Counted from the first letter of the stretch, positions 19,781 through 28,922 are shown. The stretch: 64,000 bases of DNA from Streptomyces sp. YS415 (GCF_023544665.1 NZ_JAMJFL010000001.1:372001-436000); one strand, 5' to 3'. Program-made: numbers and translations. The notes: generated by a model from the sequence alone, not told the origin.

Positions 19781-20314
19781 TCAGCGCGGGCCGGGGCGGC
19801 CGCCCTTCGCCAGGGCGCGCAGGCGTTCCAGCTCCCGCCGGTCCCGCTTGGTGGGGCGGCCGGCGCCGCGGTCGCGGATGCCGGCCGGGGCGACGGCCTC
19901 GCGGGGCGGGGGCGGCGGGGAGTTGTCGACATAGCACTGCACCGCCACGGGAGCGCCGACCCGCTTGCGGATCAGGCGCTTGACCACGACGATCCGCTCC
20001 CGGCCCTCGTGCCGCAGCCGCACCTCGTCGCCGACGCGCACCGCGTGCGCGGGCTTGACCCGCTCGCCGTTCACCCGGACATGGCCGCCCTTGCAGGCGG
20101 TGGCGCCCGCCGAACGCGTCTTGATCAGCCGTACCGCCCAGATCCAGCTGTCGATCCGCACGCTCTCGCCGGCCTGCGGTCCGGCCGCCTCGGCAGCCGC
20201 CACGGCGGCGGCGGTGTTCGGATCCGCAGGCGGGGCGGTCTTCGGATCCACAGCCGGGGAGGCCGCCTCGGTCGCCGCCGGGCCGCCCTTGTCCTCGTCA
20301 CCCTCGGAAGCCAT
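19781..20314 (-). CDS. S4-domain RNA-binding protein (HslR/Hsp15-like)
   Basis: 177 residues. After a 50-residue Ala/Pro-rich N-terminus comes a complete S4 domain: VRIDSWIWAVRLIKTRSAG, GGHVRVNGERVKPAHAVRVGDEVRLR. A conserved basic stretch VVVKRLIRKRVGAPVA and a C-terminal GRPTKRDRRELERLRALAKG follow, the normal end of Hsp15-like proteins. E. coli Hsp15 recognises stalled 50S subunits carrying a peptidyl-tRNA; a similar ribosome-rescue role is inferred. The N-terminal spacer is longer than in E. coli. Confidence 0.9.
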   Translation of the reverse strand: MASEGDEDKGGPAATEAASPAVDPKTAPPADPNTAAAVAAAEAAGPQAGESVRIDSWIWAVRLIKTRSAGATACKGGHVRVNGERVKPAHAVRVGDEVRLRHEGRERIVVVKRLIRKRVGAPVAVQCYVDNSPPPPPREAVAPAGIRDRGAGRPTKRDRRELERLRALAKGGRPGPR

Positions 20315-20380
20315 GGCACCGACCTTAGCCGCTGACCCGCGGGGCCGACCTGGCCTTTTCGGCGGGCTTACGGTGGAGCC

Positions 20381-21064
20381 ATGGACGCCCTCGCGGAACT
20401 GGACCGACGGATCGCGGGCTGTCGGGCCTGTCCTCGGCTGGTCGCCTGGCGGGAGGAGGTGGCCCGGACCAAGCGGGCCGCCTTCGCCGACCAGACGTAC
20501 TGGGGACGCCCGGTGCCCGGATTCGGCCCGCCGGACGCCCGGCTGCTGATCATCGGCCTCGCCCCGGCCGCCCACGGCGGGAACCGCACCGGCCGCATGT
20601 TCACCGGCGACCGCTCCGGGGACGTGCTGTACCAGGCGCTGTACGACGTGGGCCTCGCCTCGCAGCCCACCGCGGTCGCCGCCGACGACGGACTGGAGCT
20701 GTACGGCGCCCGGGTCACCGCACCCGTGCACTGCGCCCCGCCCGCCAACAAGCCCACCCCCGGCGAGCGCGACGCCTGCCGGCCCTGGCTGGTGCGGGAG
20801 CTGGGCCTGCTGCGGCCGACGCTGCGGTCGGTGGTGGTGCTCGGCGGGTTCGGCTGGCAGGCGGCGCTGCCCGCGCTGGCGGCGGCGGGCTGGGCGGTCC
20901 CGAGGCCCCGGCCGGCTTTCGGGCACGGGGTGCGGGTCCCGCTCGACGGGCTCACCGTCTTCGGCTGCTTCCACGTCAGCCAGCGCAACACCTTCACCGG
21001 CCGGCTCACCCCGGAGATGCTGCGCCGGGTGCTGCGGAGCGCGGCTCAGGAGGCGGGGCTCTGA
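20381..21064 (+). CDS. Family-5 uracil-DNA glycosylase (UdgB type)
   Basis: 227 residues. Motif A is LLIIGLAPAAHGGNRTGRMFTGD, which has the family-5 GLAPA...G and lacks the catalytic Asp of families 1 and 4. Motif B is FHVSQRNTFTGRLTPEM. Cysteines in GCRACPRL, CAPPANKPTPGERDAC and elsewhere fit a [4Fe-4S] cluster. Family-5 enzymes remove uracil, hypoxanthine and other deaminated bases, useful in a GC-rich genome with much cytosine deamination. Divergent from the S4 gene with a 66-base gap; no damage-promoter motif is visible there. Confidence 0.9.
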   Translation: MDALAELDRRIAGCRACPRLVAWREEVARTKRAAFADQTYWGRPVPGFGPPDARLLIIGLAPAAHGGNRTGRMFTGDRSGDVLYQALYDVGLASQPTAVAADDGLELYGARVTAPVHCAPPANKPTPGERDACRPWLVRELGLLRPTLRSVVVLGGFGWQAALPALAAAGWAVPRPRPAFGHGVRVPLDGLTVFGCFHVSQRNTFTGRLTPEMLRRVLRSAAQEAGL

Positions 21065-21145
21065 GCGCCGGCGCCGCAGCGCTTCCTTCCGTGCCTTCTT
21101 CGGGGCTGGCCCCTCGGCCTGACCTCGCATCGGACGAAGCCCGGC

Positions 21146-21589
21146 CTAGGGCTTCCAGACGTACCGCACGTCCGGCTCGTGCTCCTCGTTGTCACGGCCG
21201 TCGGTGCGCTCGGTGGCGACGAAGCCGTGGCGCTCGTAGAAGCGGTGGGCGGGCTTGTTGATCTGGAAGGTCCAGAGGTTGAGACCGTGCGGGCTGCGCT
21301 CCTTGGCGAGTCGGACGAACCGGTCGCCGAGGCCGCGGCCGCGCCAGTCGGGGGCGAGGTAGAGCTGGGAGAGGAGCTCGCCGTGCAGGACCATGACCCC
21401 GACGACCGCGCCCTCGGCCTCGGCGACCCACGTCTCCTGTCGCGGGACGACGAACTCCCGGAACCAGGCGCGCACTTCGTCGTCCGAGTGCTGCCGTACG
21501 ACGGTCGGCAGCGCGGCGTCGAAGGAACGCAGCCAGACGTCGGCCACGGCGGAGGCGTCGTCGGCGGTGGCCCTGCGCAGGGTGATCAC
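21146..21589 (-). CDS. GNAT family N-acetyltransferase
   Basis: 147 residues: VITLRRATADDASAVADVW, the beta-bulge strand ESE-like VVGVMVLHGELLSQLYLAPDWRGRGLGDRFV with the acetyl-CoA-binding RGRGLG, then KPAHRFYERHGFVATERTDG. Standard single GNAT domain; the acceptor is unknown. The GTG at 21589 overlaps the upstream RidA stop by 4 bases (GTGA) and sits behind GGAGGAGA, so translation is coupled. Confidence 0.9.
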   Translation of the reverse strand: MITLRRATADDASAVADVWLRSFDAALPTVVRQHSDDEVRAWFREFVVPRQETWVAEAEGAVVGVMVLHGELLSQLYLAPDWRGRGLGDRFVRLAKERSPHGLNLWTFQINKPAHRFYERHGFVATERTDGRDNEEHEPDVRYVWKP

Positions 21590-21996
21590 CGGGTCTCCTC
21601 CGGTACGGCCGCGGTGGCCGTGATCTCCACCAGCTGGCCGGTGTAGCCGAGGCAGGCGACCCCGATGAGGGTGGAGGAGTGCGGCCCGGTGCTGAGCCCC
21701 GACGCCTCGACGACCTCCCACACGGAGGACAGCACGGAGGTCTCGCTGCTGACGACGTACACGTCGGTCGACAGCACGTGCGCCAAGTCGCTGCCGATCG
21801 CGGCCAGTTGCGCTTCGAGGTTGGCGATCACCTGCTCGGCCTGCCGTACCGGATCCCCCTCGCCGACGATCTTCCCCTCGGCGTCGAGCGGCACGGATCC
21901 GGCGAGGAAGGCGATCCTGGTACCGGCCTCGACGACGGAGGCGTGGGAGTAGGTGGGGGGAGGGAAGAGGGCGGGGTTGGTGACGCGCTGGATCAT
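21586..21996 (-). CDS. RidA family protein
   Basis: 136 residues of the YjgF/YER057c/UK114 fold: FPPPTYSHASVVEAGTRIAFLAGSVPLDAEG, a QAEQVIANLEAQLAAIGS helix and the C-terminal GVACLGYTGQLVEITATAAVPE. RidA proteins hydrolyse reactive enamines/imines. The arginine that defines true RidA (in the R-IEI context) is replaced here by VEITATA without it, so deaminase activity is doubtful and this is more likely one of the non-RidA Rid subfamilies. Translationally coupled to the GNAT gene. Confidence 0.85.
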   Translation of the reverse strand: MIQRVTNPALFPPPTYSHASVVEAGTRIAFLAGSVPLDAEGKIVGEGDPVRQAEQVIANLEAQLAAIGSDLAHVLSTDVYVVSSETSVLSSVWEVVEASGLSTGPHSSTLIGVACLGYTGQLVEITATAAVPEETR

Positions 21997-22040
21997 GGCG
22001 GCTCCCGGGCGGTGCGGCGGAGGGTGCGGTGTGGTGCGGG

Positions 22041-22117
22041 GTCCGGTGGGACGGCAACCCATCGGTCTTCGGGTGCGGCGTCCGGTGGGCGGGCAACCCA
22101 TCGATCTTCGGGTGCGG
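22041..22117. repeat. Two 39-bp tandem repeats upstream of the RidA gene
   Basis: GTCCGGTGGG...GGCAACCCATCG...TCTTCGGGTGCGG occurs at 22041-22078 and again at 22080-22117, with 2-3 differences. It sits in the 207-base divergent gap between the RidA gene and 22204. Confidence 0.7.
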
Positions 22118-22203
22118 GGCCCGGCGCCGCATCCGATTTTCCGGCGCTGCGGCGGATAACCGGTCGACGCGGGCCGCCGTCCCCGCCACCCTGTAGCCCA
22201 GCC

Positions 22204-22587
22204 ATGTCACGCACCGTCCACCACGTCCCGGGCCGCCACCGCACGGGCCCGCCTTACTGGCCGCAGGGCCTGGCGGGCCCGTGCACCCGTCATTCCCTCG
22301 GCGAACTCCGTTATGAGCGGCAGGAATTGTCGAAGGCCGTACGGGAGGGCCGCCGTGCCAGGCCGAGGCCGCTGGTGCGGAGCTTCGCCGCGTACACGTA
22401 CCCGCGGGGCCTGGGTGAGCGGGGGGTGAGCCCGTACGAGTCGCGGGCGCGGGCGGCGCTCAGATCGTTCCGTGTCACGGCGGTCAAGCAGCTACGAGCG
22501 GCGCCCGCCGGAACCCTCGAACGGGTGGCCGAAACCCTGGACCACCCGCCGACCCGCCACCGCCACCGCGACCTCTGGGAGGCCTGA
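22204..22587 (+). CDS. Hypothetical protein, basic, 127 residues
   Basis: Starts MSRTVHHVPGRHRTGPPYWPQ and is rich in Arg and His; a helical segment CTRHSLGELRYERQELSKAVREGRR and an Arg-rich C-terminus (HPPTRHRHRDLWEA) are visible. No domain is recognised. It ends 6 bases before the nucleotidyltransferase gene, so the two are probably co-expressed. No clear ribosome site precedes the ATG at 22204, so the start is uncertain. Strong basicity would fit a nucleic-acid partner, which is inference only. Confidence 0.6.
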   Translation: MSRTVHHVPGRHRTGPPYWPQGLAGPCTRHSLGELRYERQELSKAVREGRRARPRPLVRSFAAYTYPRGLGERGVSPYESRARAALRSFRVTAVKQLRAAPAGTLERVAETLDHPPTRHRHRDLWEA

Positions 22588-22593
22588 GCGGCC

Positions 22594-23355
22594 ATGTCCG
22601 ATTTCCTCGAAACGACCGCGGACCGCCTGGCCGCCCTCCCCGCCGTGCGGGCCGTGGCCCTCGGCGGCTCCCGGGCCCAGCAGACCCACCGCCCCGACAG
22701 CGACTGGGACCTGGCGATCTACTACCGCGGCGCCTTCGACCCGGCCGACCTGCGCGCGGTGGGCTGGGAGGGCGAGGTGTCGGAGATCGGCGGCTGGGGC
22801 GGCGGAATCTTCAACGGCGGGGCCTGGCTGACCATCGACGGTCATCGCGTGGACGTGCACTACCGGGACCTCGACGTCGTGGAACACGAACTCGCCGAAG
22901 CGGAACAAGGGCGTTTCCGGGTGGAACCGCTGCTGTTCCACCTGGCCGGGATCCCCAGCTACCTGGTGGTGGCGGAGCTGGCCGTCAACCAGGTGCTGCG
23001 CGGCGAACTGCCGCGTCCGGCGGGCTATCCGGAGAAGCTGCGGCACACGGCGAGCGAGCGCTGGCACGGCACCGCCCGCGCGACCCTGGCCTACGCCAGG
23101 ACCAACCACGCCCCGGCGGGCCGCCTCACCGAGATCGCCGGCGCCCTCGCCACCGCCGCCGTCCAGACGGGACACGGAGTGCTGGCGGCGCAGGGGGAGT
23201 GGGTGACCAATGAGAAGCGGTTGCTGGAACGGGCGGGACTGCGACCCATGGACGACGTCCTCGCATCACTCGGCGCCGCACCGCATCCGGAGGCCCTGAC
23301 GCAGGCCGTCGACCGCGCCCAGGCTCTCTTCGAAGAGGCCGGCCGGGAACGATAG
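22594..23355 (+). CDS. Nucleotidyltransferase-fold protein
   Basis: 253 residues. The pol-beta type signature is complete: AVALGGSRAQQTHRPDSDWDLAIYY (GS followed by DxD), with the third acidic residue in GHRVDVHYRDLD. The C-terminal half is helical (ATLAYARTNHAPAGRLTEIAGALATA), as in aminoglycoside-adenylyltransferase-like and DUF4037 proteins. It probably transfers AMP or another nucleotide to a small molecule or protein; substrate unknown. Confidence 0.85.
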   Translation: MSDFLETTADRLAALPAVRAVALGGSRAQQTHRPDSDWDLAIYYRGAFDPADLRAVGWEGEVSEIGGWGGGIFNGGAWLTIDGHRVDVHYRDLDVVEHELAEAEQGRFRVEPLLFHLAGIPSYLVVAELAVNQVLRGELPRPAGYPEKLRHTASERWHGTARATLAYARTNHAPAGRLTEIAGALATAAVQTGHGVLAAQGEWVTNEKRLLERAGLRPMDDVLASLGAAPHPEALTQAVDRAQALFEEAGRER

Positions 23356-23511
23356 CGTTCATAAAGAACGTGGCAATACCAAGCATTGTCACGCGGGGGT
23401 AATACACCCGTTTCACAACCTCCAAGTTCCCGGCCTACCGTCGAGGCACACCAGAAAGCCCGGCCACCGTCGCCCGAAGGCACATCCCGCCCTCGTCCGT
23501 ACAGGAGCCCC

Positions 23512-25521
23512 GTGTCACGCCCCCCTGTTGTCCTGCCGCCCTGGCTTGCCCATGCCCTTCGCACGCAGCGGGGTCCCGTTCCCTGGAGTGCCGTGGGGCG
23601 CGGCGGGCTGGCGGCCGGGCCGCTGCTGCTCGGGGCTGTACTCGCCGGTCAGCCCTCCCTCGGGGTCGTTGCCGCGATCGCCGCCATGCTCGCCGGGATC
23701 AACGACAGGCCCGGGAGCCGCCGGGCCGCCGTCAGGCGGATGGGGGTGCCCGCCGTCGCGGGGGCCGCCGGGCTGCTGGTCGGGACCTACGGCGGCGAGG
23801 ACCTGGGAGCCGTCGGGCTGACACTGCTGCTCACCCTCGTCGGGCTGCTCGCCGGTGCCGTCAGCGCCGTCGGGCCCGTGGCCTCGGGTGCCGCGACCCA
23901 GTTGCTCGTCGCTTCCGCGATCGGCGCCGGGATGCCGTTGCCGGAGACGGGATGGCAGCGGGCGCTCGCCTTTCTGGGCGGGGCCGGGTGGCTGCTGGTG
24001 CTGCGGCTCGTGCTGCCCGGTCCCGGGTCGTTCGCCGGCGACTTCCGGTTCGACGGGGAACGGGTCGCCGTCGCGTCCGTCTACGACGCCATCGCCGAGC
24101 TGCTCGACGGCGCCGGTACCGACCGGGCCGCCGCTCGGCGCGCCGCGCTCACCGCGGCGCTCGATCACGCACAGGACGCCCTCGCCGGGCCCCGGCTGCG
24201 CCGGTACGCCTCCTCCTCCGCCGAGCGGCGCCTCCGTGCGCAGTACGCCGCCGCCCTTCCGCTCGCCGAGGCCGCAACGGCGCTCGCCTGGGCCGGGGAG
24301 GCCGTACCGGCGCGGGCCGCGGAAGGACCCCGGCGCCTCGCCTGCGCCGTACGCGCCAACACGGCGACCGGGCCACTGCCCGCGCCCTCCCGGAATGCGC
24401 CCGCTCTGCGCGCCCTCGACGACGCCCTGCTGCGTGCCGCCGACGCCTTCGACCGGGCCGAGGGCCATGAGGACCTGCACACCCGGCGGCGGCCCCTGCC
24501 CGCCCTCGTCCGGCGCGTCCTCGGTGCCGGGGGGCGGGAGTACGGCCTTCGGGTCGGCCTCTGCTTCGGGGCCGGCGTCGCCGTGGCGCAGGGCCTGCAC
24601 CACCTCCACTGGTACGGGCAGCACACGCACTGGTACTGGTTGCCCGCCACCGCCGTCTTCCTGGTCAAGCCCGATCTCGGGCCGCTGGTGTCGCGGGTGC
24701 TGTGCCGGGCCGCCGGGACCGTGCTGGGGGCGCTGCTCTTCGCCGGGTTCGCCGCCGTGCTGCCCCGGCCGGAGGGGCTCGTGGCGCTGGTCGCGGTGTG
24801 CGGTGCGCTCATTCCCGTCGCCACCCGGCACTTCGCCGCGCAGACCGCCGTCGTCACGCTCCTCGTCCTCGCCCTGGTCATGGTCGGAGGCGAACCGCAG
24901 GCCTCCGCCGGCCGGATCGGGGAGACCCTGCTGGCCTGCGCGATCGTGCTGGTCGTAGGACATCTGCCGATGCCCGGACAGCGGGGCGGGGGAGTGCAGG
25001 CGCGGCTGGGGGCGGCGGAGAACGCGGCGCGGGCGTATGTCGCGCATGTGCTCCGGGAGGCCGGTCGGGGGGATGGTGGGGTCGGTGGGGCGGACGGTGC
25101 CATCGAAGGCGGTGCCGTCGCGGGTGGCCGGTTCGGCGGGGAGTCCCGTGGCGCCCTTTGGGGCCCCCGCCACGCCGGTAGCCGGGTCAGCCGCGACCCC
25201 CGTGGCGTCCATTGGGGCCCCCGCCACGCCGGCAGCCGGGTCAGCCCCGACCCCCGTGTCACCCGTTGGACCCTCCGGCGCGAGGCGTACCGCACGCTCG
25301 CCGAGGCCCGGGCCGCCATCGCCCTAGCCGCCGCCGAGCTTCCGCCGCTCGCCCGCCACACGGAGGGGACAGCGGAGGTGGCTGGTGCTCTCGAACGGCT
25401 TGTGGACACCACCACCGCCTGCGCCGTCCACCTCGACGACTCCGGCCGGCTCACCACCCGGTACGCGCGGCAGCTCACCGGGGCGGTGGACGAACTGGCC
25501 CTGCTCCGGCGCGCAGGCTGA
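23512..25521 (+). CDS. FUSC/aromatic-acid exporter family membrane protein
   Basis: 669 residues from the GTG at 23512, behind AGGAGCCC. Two membrane blocks are visible: about 25-165 (LAAGPLLLGAVLAGQ, AGAAGLLVGTY, LTLLLTLVGLLAGAVSAVGP, LAFLGGAGWLLVLRLVLPG) and about 345-485 (VGLCFGAGVAVAQGL, YWLPATAVFLVKPDLGPLVSRVLCRAAGTVLGALLFAGF, VVTLLVLALVMVGG). Between and after them are cytoplasmic helical domains. This is the FUSC layout for efflux of aromatic acids or similar. An in-frame 18-residue tandem repeat interrupts the C-terminal cytoplasmic domain near residues 545-590. Substrate unknown. Confidence 0.85.
   Translation: MSRPPVVLPPWLAHALRTQRGPVPWSAVGRGGLAAGPLLLGAVLAGQPSLGVVAAIAAMLAGINDRPGSRRAAVRRMGVPAVAGAAGLLVGTYGGEDLGAVGLTLLLTLVGLLAGAVSAVGPVASGAATQLLVASAIGAGMPLPETGWQRALAFLGGAGWLLVLRLVLPGPGSFAGDFRFDGERVAVASVYDAIAELLDGAGTDRAAARRAALTAALDHAQDALAGPRLRRYASSSAERRLRAQYAAALPLAEAATALAWAGEAVPARAAEGPRRLACAVRANTATGPLPAPSRNAPALRALDDALLRAADAFDRAEGHEDLHTRRRPLPALVRRVLGAGGREYGLRVGLCFGAGVAVAQGLHHLHWYGQHTHWYWLPATAVFLVKPDLGPLVSRVLCRAAGTVLGALLFAGFAAVLPRPEGLVALVAVCGALIPVATRHFAAQTAVVTLLVLALVMVGGEPQASAGRIGETLLACAIVLVVGHLPMPGQRGGGVQARLGAAENAARAYVAHVLREAGRGDGGVGGADGAIEGGAVAGGRFGGESRGALWGPRHAGSRVSRDPRGVHWGPRHAGSRVSPDPRVTRWTLRREAYRTLAEARAAIALAAAELPPLARHTEGTAEVAGALERLVDTTTACAVHLDDSGRLTTRYARQLTGAVDELALLRRAG
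25160..25267 (+). repeat. In-frame 54-bp minisatellite in the FUSC gene
   Basis: Two consecutive 54-base units (25160-25213, 25214-25267) encode GPRHAGSRVSRDPRGVHW and GPRHAGSRVSPDPRVTRW. A partial unit (SRGALW) precedes them. The period is a multiple of three, so copy changes keep the frame. Confidence 0.8.
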
Positions 25522-25561
25522 ACCGGGCCCGCCCTCCCCGTACGCGCGCCGACCTCGCCCC

Positions 25562-26500
25562 CTAACCGAACCGCGCCCACACCGGCGCATGGTCCGAGCC
25601 GGGCTCTCCTCGGCGTTCCGCCGGATTCGGGCCGATCGACGGGAGGTGGGGGGCGTTCGCGCCGGGGAGGCCGGTGCCGGCCTCCAGCACCCGGTGGACC
25701 AGGCGGTGGCTCAGCAGGACGTGGTCGATCAGCTCGCGGCGGCCGGAGTTGACCCGGGAGAAGCGCTGGGCGGCGGGGATCAGGGGCGCGATGTTCCACA
25801 GCCGTACCGCGTCGCCCCGGTCCGGGGCGTCGAAGCCCCCCGTACCGATCTCCGAGCCGGGCGGGCCCAGCAGGATCTGGGTCGTGGCCGCCTGGACCTC
25901 GTCGTTCAGGTCGCCGACGACCGCCACGTCCCGCTCCTGGCCCGCGCCCGCCAGCAACTCGTCCGCGAGCGCGCGCAGCGCCGCCGCCTCCGCCGCCCGG
26001 CGGTAGAGCGCGTACGCGCCGAAACGCGCCCGCTCACCCTCGTCCCGCGGCTGGAAACGGTCCCCGGGGTAGCTCAGCAGCTTCGACTTCAGGTGGCAGA
26101 CGGCGGCGCGCAACGGCCCCGCCTCCACCGCCAGGAAGCCCCGCCCCGCCGCCGCGGTCTCCCCGCCCGTGTCGTCCACCTGCACGGGCCGCAGCTTCCG
26201 CGGGAACGCCGTCGTGTCGGCCAGCACCCGCAGCGGCACCCTGCTGACGAAGCCGACCCGGATCCCCCGGCCGTCGGGGTGCTCCGAGAGCGCGGTGTGC
26301 CAGTCGCCGCCCACCATGTCGAGCAGGTCGCCCAGCGCCGTCGGATCGCCGACCTCCTGCACACCGAGCAGGGTCGGATCGAGCTCCGTGATCACGGCGG
26401 CCAGGGCGGCCAGTTTCGCCTCGTAGGCGGCCTTGTCCTTGGGGCCCGACGGGCCGCCGGGCAGGAAGAGGTTCTCCAGGTTCCAGGTGCCGAGGAGCAT
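25562..26500 (-). CDS. Endonuclease/exonuclease/phosphatase family protein
   Basis: 312 residues. The EEP fold is indicated by GTWNLENLFLPG, TLLGVQEVGDP (catalytic Glu), VCHLKSKLLSYPG, VAVVGDLNDEVQAA (Asp and Asn) and the terminal GSDHAPVWARF (Asp-His). No signal peptide from the ATG at 26500; upstream in-frame sequence is Pro/Ala-rich and has no ribosome site. Likely a phosphoesterase acting on nucleic acid or a phosphorylated metabolite. Divergent from the amidohydrolase gene. Confidence 0.88.
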   Translation of the reverse strand: MLLGTWNLENLFLPGGPSGPKDKAAYEAKLAALAAVITELDPTLLGVQEVGDPTALGDLLDMVGGDWHTALSEHPDGRGIRVGFVSRVPLRVLADTTAFPRKLRPVQVDDTGGETAAAGRGFLAVEAGPLRAAVCHLKSKLLSYPGDRFQPRDEGERARFGAYALYRRAAEAAALRALADELLAGAGQERDVAVVGDLNDEVQAATTQILLGPPGSEIGTGGFDAPDRGDAVRLWNIAPLIPAAQRFSRVNSGRRELIDHVLLSHRLVHRVLEAGTGLPGANAPHLPSIGPNPAERRGEPGSDHAPVWARFG

Positions 26501-26637
26501 GCCGGGCCCCTTTCCGGAAGCCGTTGCGGCGGGCTGTGCTAGGCCAGGGTGCTCGCCCGGTGGGGTTCGCGACAGAGCTGCGGCGACATGCGCGGTCCGG
26601 GTCACACCGGGCGGGTACGCCGTCGTACGTTGGCGGC

Positions 26638-27981
26638 ATGACGTCGACCGTCGCTGACCTCATCATCACCGGATGCACCGTCCTTCTGCACGACGATCAA
26701 GAGCGGATCCGTTTCCAGGAGGACGCGGCGATCCTCGTGCGGGACGGGGTGATCGAGGCCGTCACGGGGGCCGCGGAGGCGGCGGACCGGCCTTCAGTGC
26801 AGCGGCTCGACGGCCGGGGTCAGGTCGCCCTGCCGGGTCTCGTCAACTGCCACACCCACGCCCCGATGGTCGCGCTGCGCGGGGTCGCCGAGGACCTGCC
26901 CACCGAGGAGTGGTTCAACGACGTCGTCTGGCCCGTCGAGTCCAACCTCACCGAACGGGACGTGGAGTTGGGGGCGCGGCTCGCCTGCGCCGAGATGATC
27001 CGCGCGGGGGTGACCTGCTTCGCCGACCACTACTTCGCCATGGACGCGGTCGCCCGGGTCGTCGACGAGTGCGGCATGCGGGCCCATCTCGGGGAGGCCT
27101 TCTTCTCCTCCCAGGGCCCGCAAGGGCGGGAGCGCTCACTGGAGTTCGCCCTGCGGCACCGGGGCGGCCGGGTCACCACCGCCCTCGCCCCGCACGCCCC
27201 CTACACCGTCACCGACGCCGATCTCACCGCCACCGCTGCACTCGCCCGCGAGCACGGACTCCCCGTCCATCTGCACGCCTCCGAGAACCGCGACCAGACC
27301 GAGGCGAGCCTGGCCCGGCACGGTGTCACCCCCATCGGGGTCCTGCGGCGCACCGGGATCCTCGACACCGACGTCCTGATCGCCCACGGCACCGGGATCC
27401 TGGACGCCGATCTGCCCCTTCTCGCGGAAGCCGGCGGCCAGGTCTCCGTCGCTACCGCTCCCCGCGGCTACCTCAAGTTCGGCTGGCCCACCACCACCCC
27501 GGTGCGCGCCCTGCGCGAGATCGGCATCCTCGTCGGACTCGCCACGGACGGCGCCGCCTCCAACAACTCCCTCGACGTCTGGGAGTCGATGGCCCTCACC
27601 GCCCTCGTCCAGAAGTCGACGACCGGTGATCCCCGCTGGCTGACGTCCCGACAGGCCCTGCACCACGCGACCATCCAGAGCGCACGGGCCCTCGGACTCG
27701 GCGACCGGATCGGCAGCATCGCCCCCGGCCGCCGGGCGGACATCGTCCTCGTCGACCTGACCGGCCCGCACACCCAGCCCGTCCACGACCTCGCCGCGAC
27801 CCTCGTGCACAGCGCGCGCTCCTCCGACGTACGCACCACGATCGTCGACGGCCGTGTCCTGATGCGCGATCGCGAGCTGCTCACCCTCGACGTGGCCGAA
27901 GTGGTGGGGGAGTTGACGGAGCGTCTGCCCGGCCTCCTCGACCGGGGTCACGGCAGGCGGATCCAGGAGTACGACACGTAA
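26638..27981 (+). CDS. Amidohydrolase, MTA/SAH deaminase family
   Basis: 447 residues with a complete metallo-amidohydrolase core: metal site NCHTHAPMVALRG (about 65-77), HLHASENRDQTEASLARHG, DVLIAHGTGILD, and the active-site Asp in GLATDGAASNNSLDVWES. The C-terminal IGSIAPGRRADIVLVDL is the usual composite domain. The motif set fits the MtaD/SAH deaminase and TrzN/AtzB branch, which deaminate 5'-methylthioadenosine, S-adenosylhomocysteine or related compounds. The precise substrate cannot be read from sequence; the usual HCV before the metal His is replaced by IAHGTG. Confidence 0.88.
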   Translation: MTSTVADLIITGCTVLLHDDQERIRFQEDAAILVRDGVIEAVTGAAEAADRPSVQRLDGRGQVALPGLVNCHTHAPMVALRGVAEDLPTEEWFNDVVWPVESNLTERDVELGARLACAEMIRAGVTCFADHYFAMDAVARVVDECGMRAHLGEAFFSSQGPQGRERSLEFALRHRGGRVTTALAPHAPYTVTDADLTATAALAREHGLPVHLHASENRDQTEASLARHGVTPIGVLRRTGILDTDVLIAHGTGILDADLPLLAEAGGQVSVATAPRGYLKFGWPTTTPVRALREIGILVGLATDGAASNNSLDVWESMALTALVQKSTTGDPRWLTSRQALHHATIQSARALGLGDRIGSIAPGRRADIVLVDLTGPHTQPVHDLAATLVHSARSSDVRTTIVDGRVLMRDRELLTLDVAEVVGELTERLPGLLDRGHGRRIQEYDT

Positions 27982-28077
27982 TCAAGAGTCCCCGTAAAAA
28001 ATCTTGGGCACGAGCGATGAGTTCCGCGGCTCCCCCCGGTCACCCCTCGGAACGGACCGTTCGCACAGGAGGGGCCC

Positions 28078-28767
28078 ATGTCGCTTCCGGAGATCGTCTC
28101 GCGCGCTCAGTGGCGCGCGGCGCGCGAGGAGTTACTGCTCAAGGAGAAGGCGGCCACGCGCGCGCGTGACGCGCTCAACGCCCAGCGGCGCAGGCTGCCG
28201 ATGGTCGAGGTCGACACGGAGTACGTCTTCGAGGGCGGCGACGGCAAGGCCACCCTGCTCGACCTCTTCGAAGGGCGGCATCAACTCGTCGTCCACCACT
28301 TCATGTTCGCGCCCGAGTGGGAGGCCGGCTGCCGCAGCTGCTCGGCGTTCCTGGACCAGGTCGGCCATCTCGCCCATCTGCGGGCCCGCGGCACCTCGTT
28401 CGTGGTCGTCTCCAGAGCGCCGTACACCAGGATCCTGCCGTTCAAGGCGCGGATGGGCTGGACGCTGCCCTGGTTCTCGTCGTACGGAAACGACTTCAAC
28501 CGCGATTTCGAGGTGACCCTGGAGCGCGACGGGGAACCTGAAGAGCGACCCGGCGTGAGCTGCTTCCTCAGGGTCCGCGACCGGGTCTTCCACACCTACT
28601 CGACGTACGAGCGCGGACTGGACGGTCTTGGCTCGACCACCAGCTTCCTGGACCTGACCGCGCTGGGACGGCAGGAGGAGTGGGAGGAACCCGAGGGGCG
28701 TGCGTCGTCCCTGGGGGCGCCTGCGGGAAGTGAGCGCGTGCGCTATCACGATGAGTACGAGGACTGA
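28078..28767 (+). CDS. DUF899 thioredoxin-like protein
   Basis: 229 residues. DUF899 hallmarks: RRRLPMVEVDTEYVFEG, LVVHHFMFAPEWEAGCRSCSAFLDQVGHLAHL with a CRSC redox-type pair, VVVSRAPYTRILPFKARMGWTLPWFSSYGNDFNRDF, and VFHTYSTYERGLDGLGSTTSFLDLTALGRQEEW. The fold is thioredoxin-like; biochemical role unknown. AGGAGGGG 5-9 bases before the ATG fixes the start. Confidence 0.93.
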   Translation: MSLPEIVSRAQWRAAREELLLKEKAATRARDALNAQRRRLPMVEVDTEYVFEGGDGKATLLDLFEGRHQLVVHHFMFAPEWEAGCRSCSAFLDQVGHLAHLRARGTSFVVVSRAPYTRILPFKARMGWTLPWFSSYGNDFNRDFEVTLERDGEPEERPGVSCFLRVRDRVFHTYSTYERGLDGLGSTTSFLDLTALGRQEEWEEPEGRASSLGAPAGSERVRYHDEYED

Positions 28768-28922
28768 AGCGGAAAGTCACCGAAAACTACACAAAGCTGA
28801 GATCCGGTTCACCCGCTGTGGTGAATGGGTGTCAACAATGTCTCAGTCCCGTCACTTCGCGAAGCGTTCACCCCGCTGTTGGCGTTTAACTCTTCGAGTA
28901 CAGCGCTAGATGGAGGTGCAGG

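Noticed and set aside
23375..23410. TTGTCACGC-N8-TACACC before the FUSC-type gene as a damage promoter
   Set aside because: Does not fit RGTG or the final T; treated as chance.
28780..28920. tRNA or small RNA gene in the gap after the DUF899 gene
   Set aside because: No cloverleaf or CCA-type end; only a short TTCACC/GGTGAA repeat and a CTTCGCGAAG palindrome are seen.
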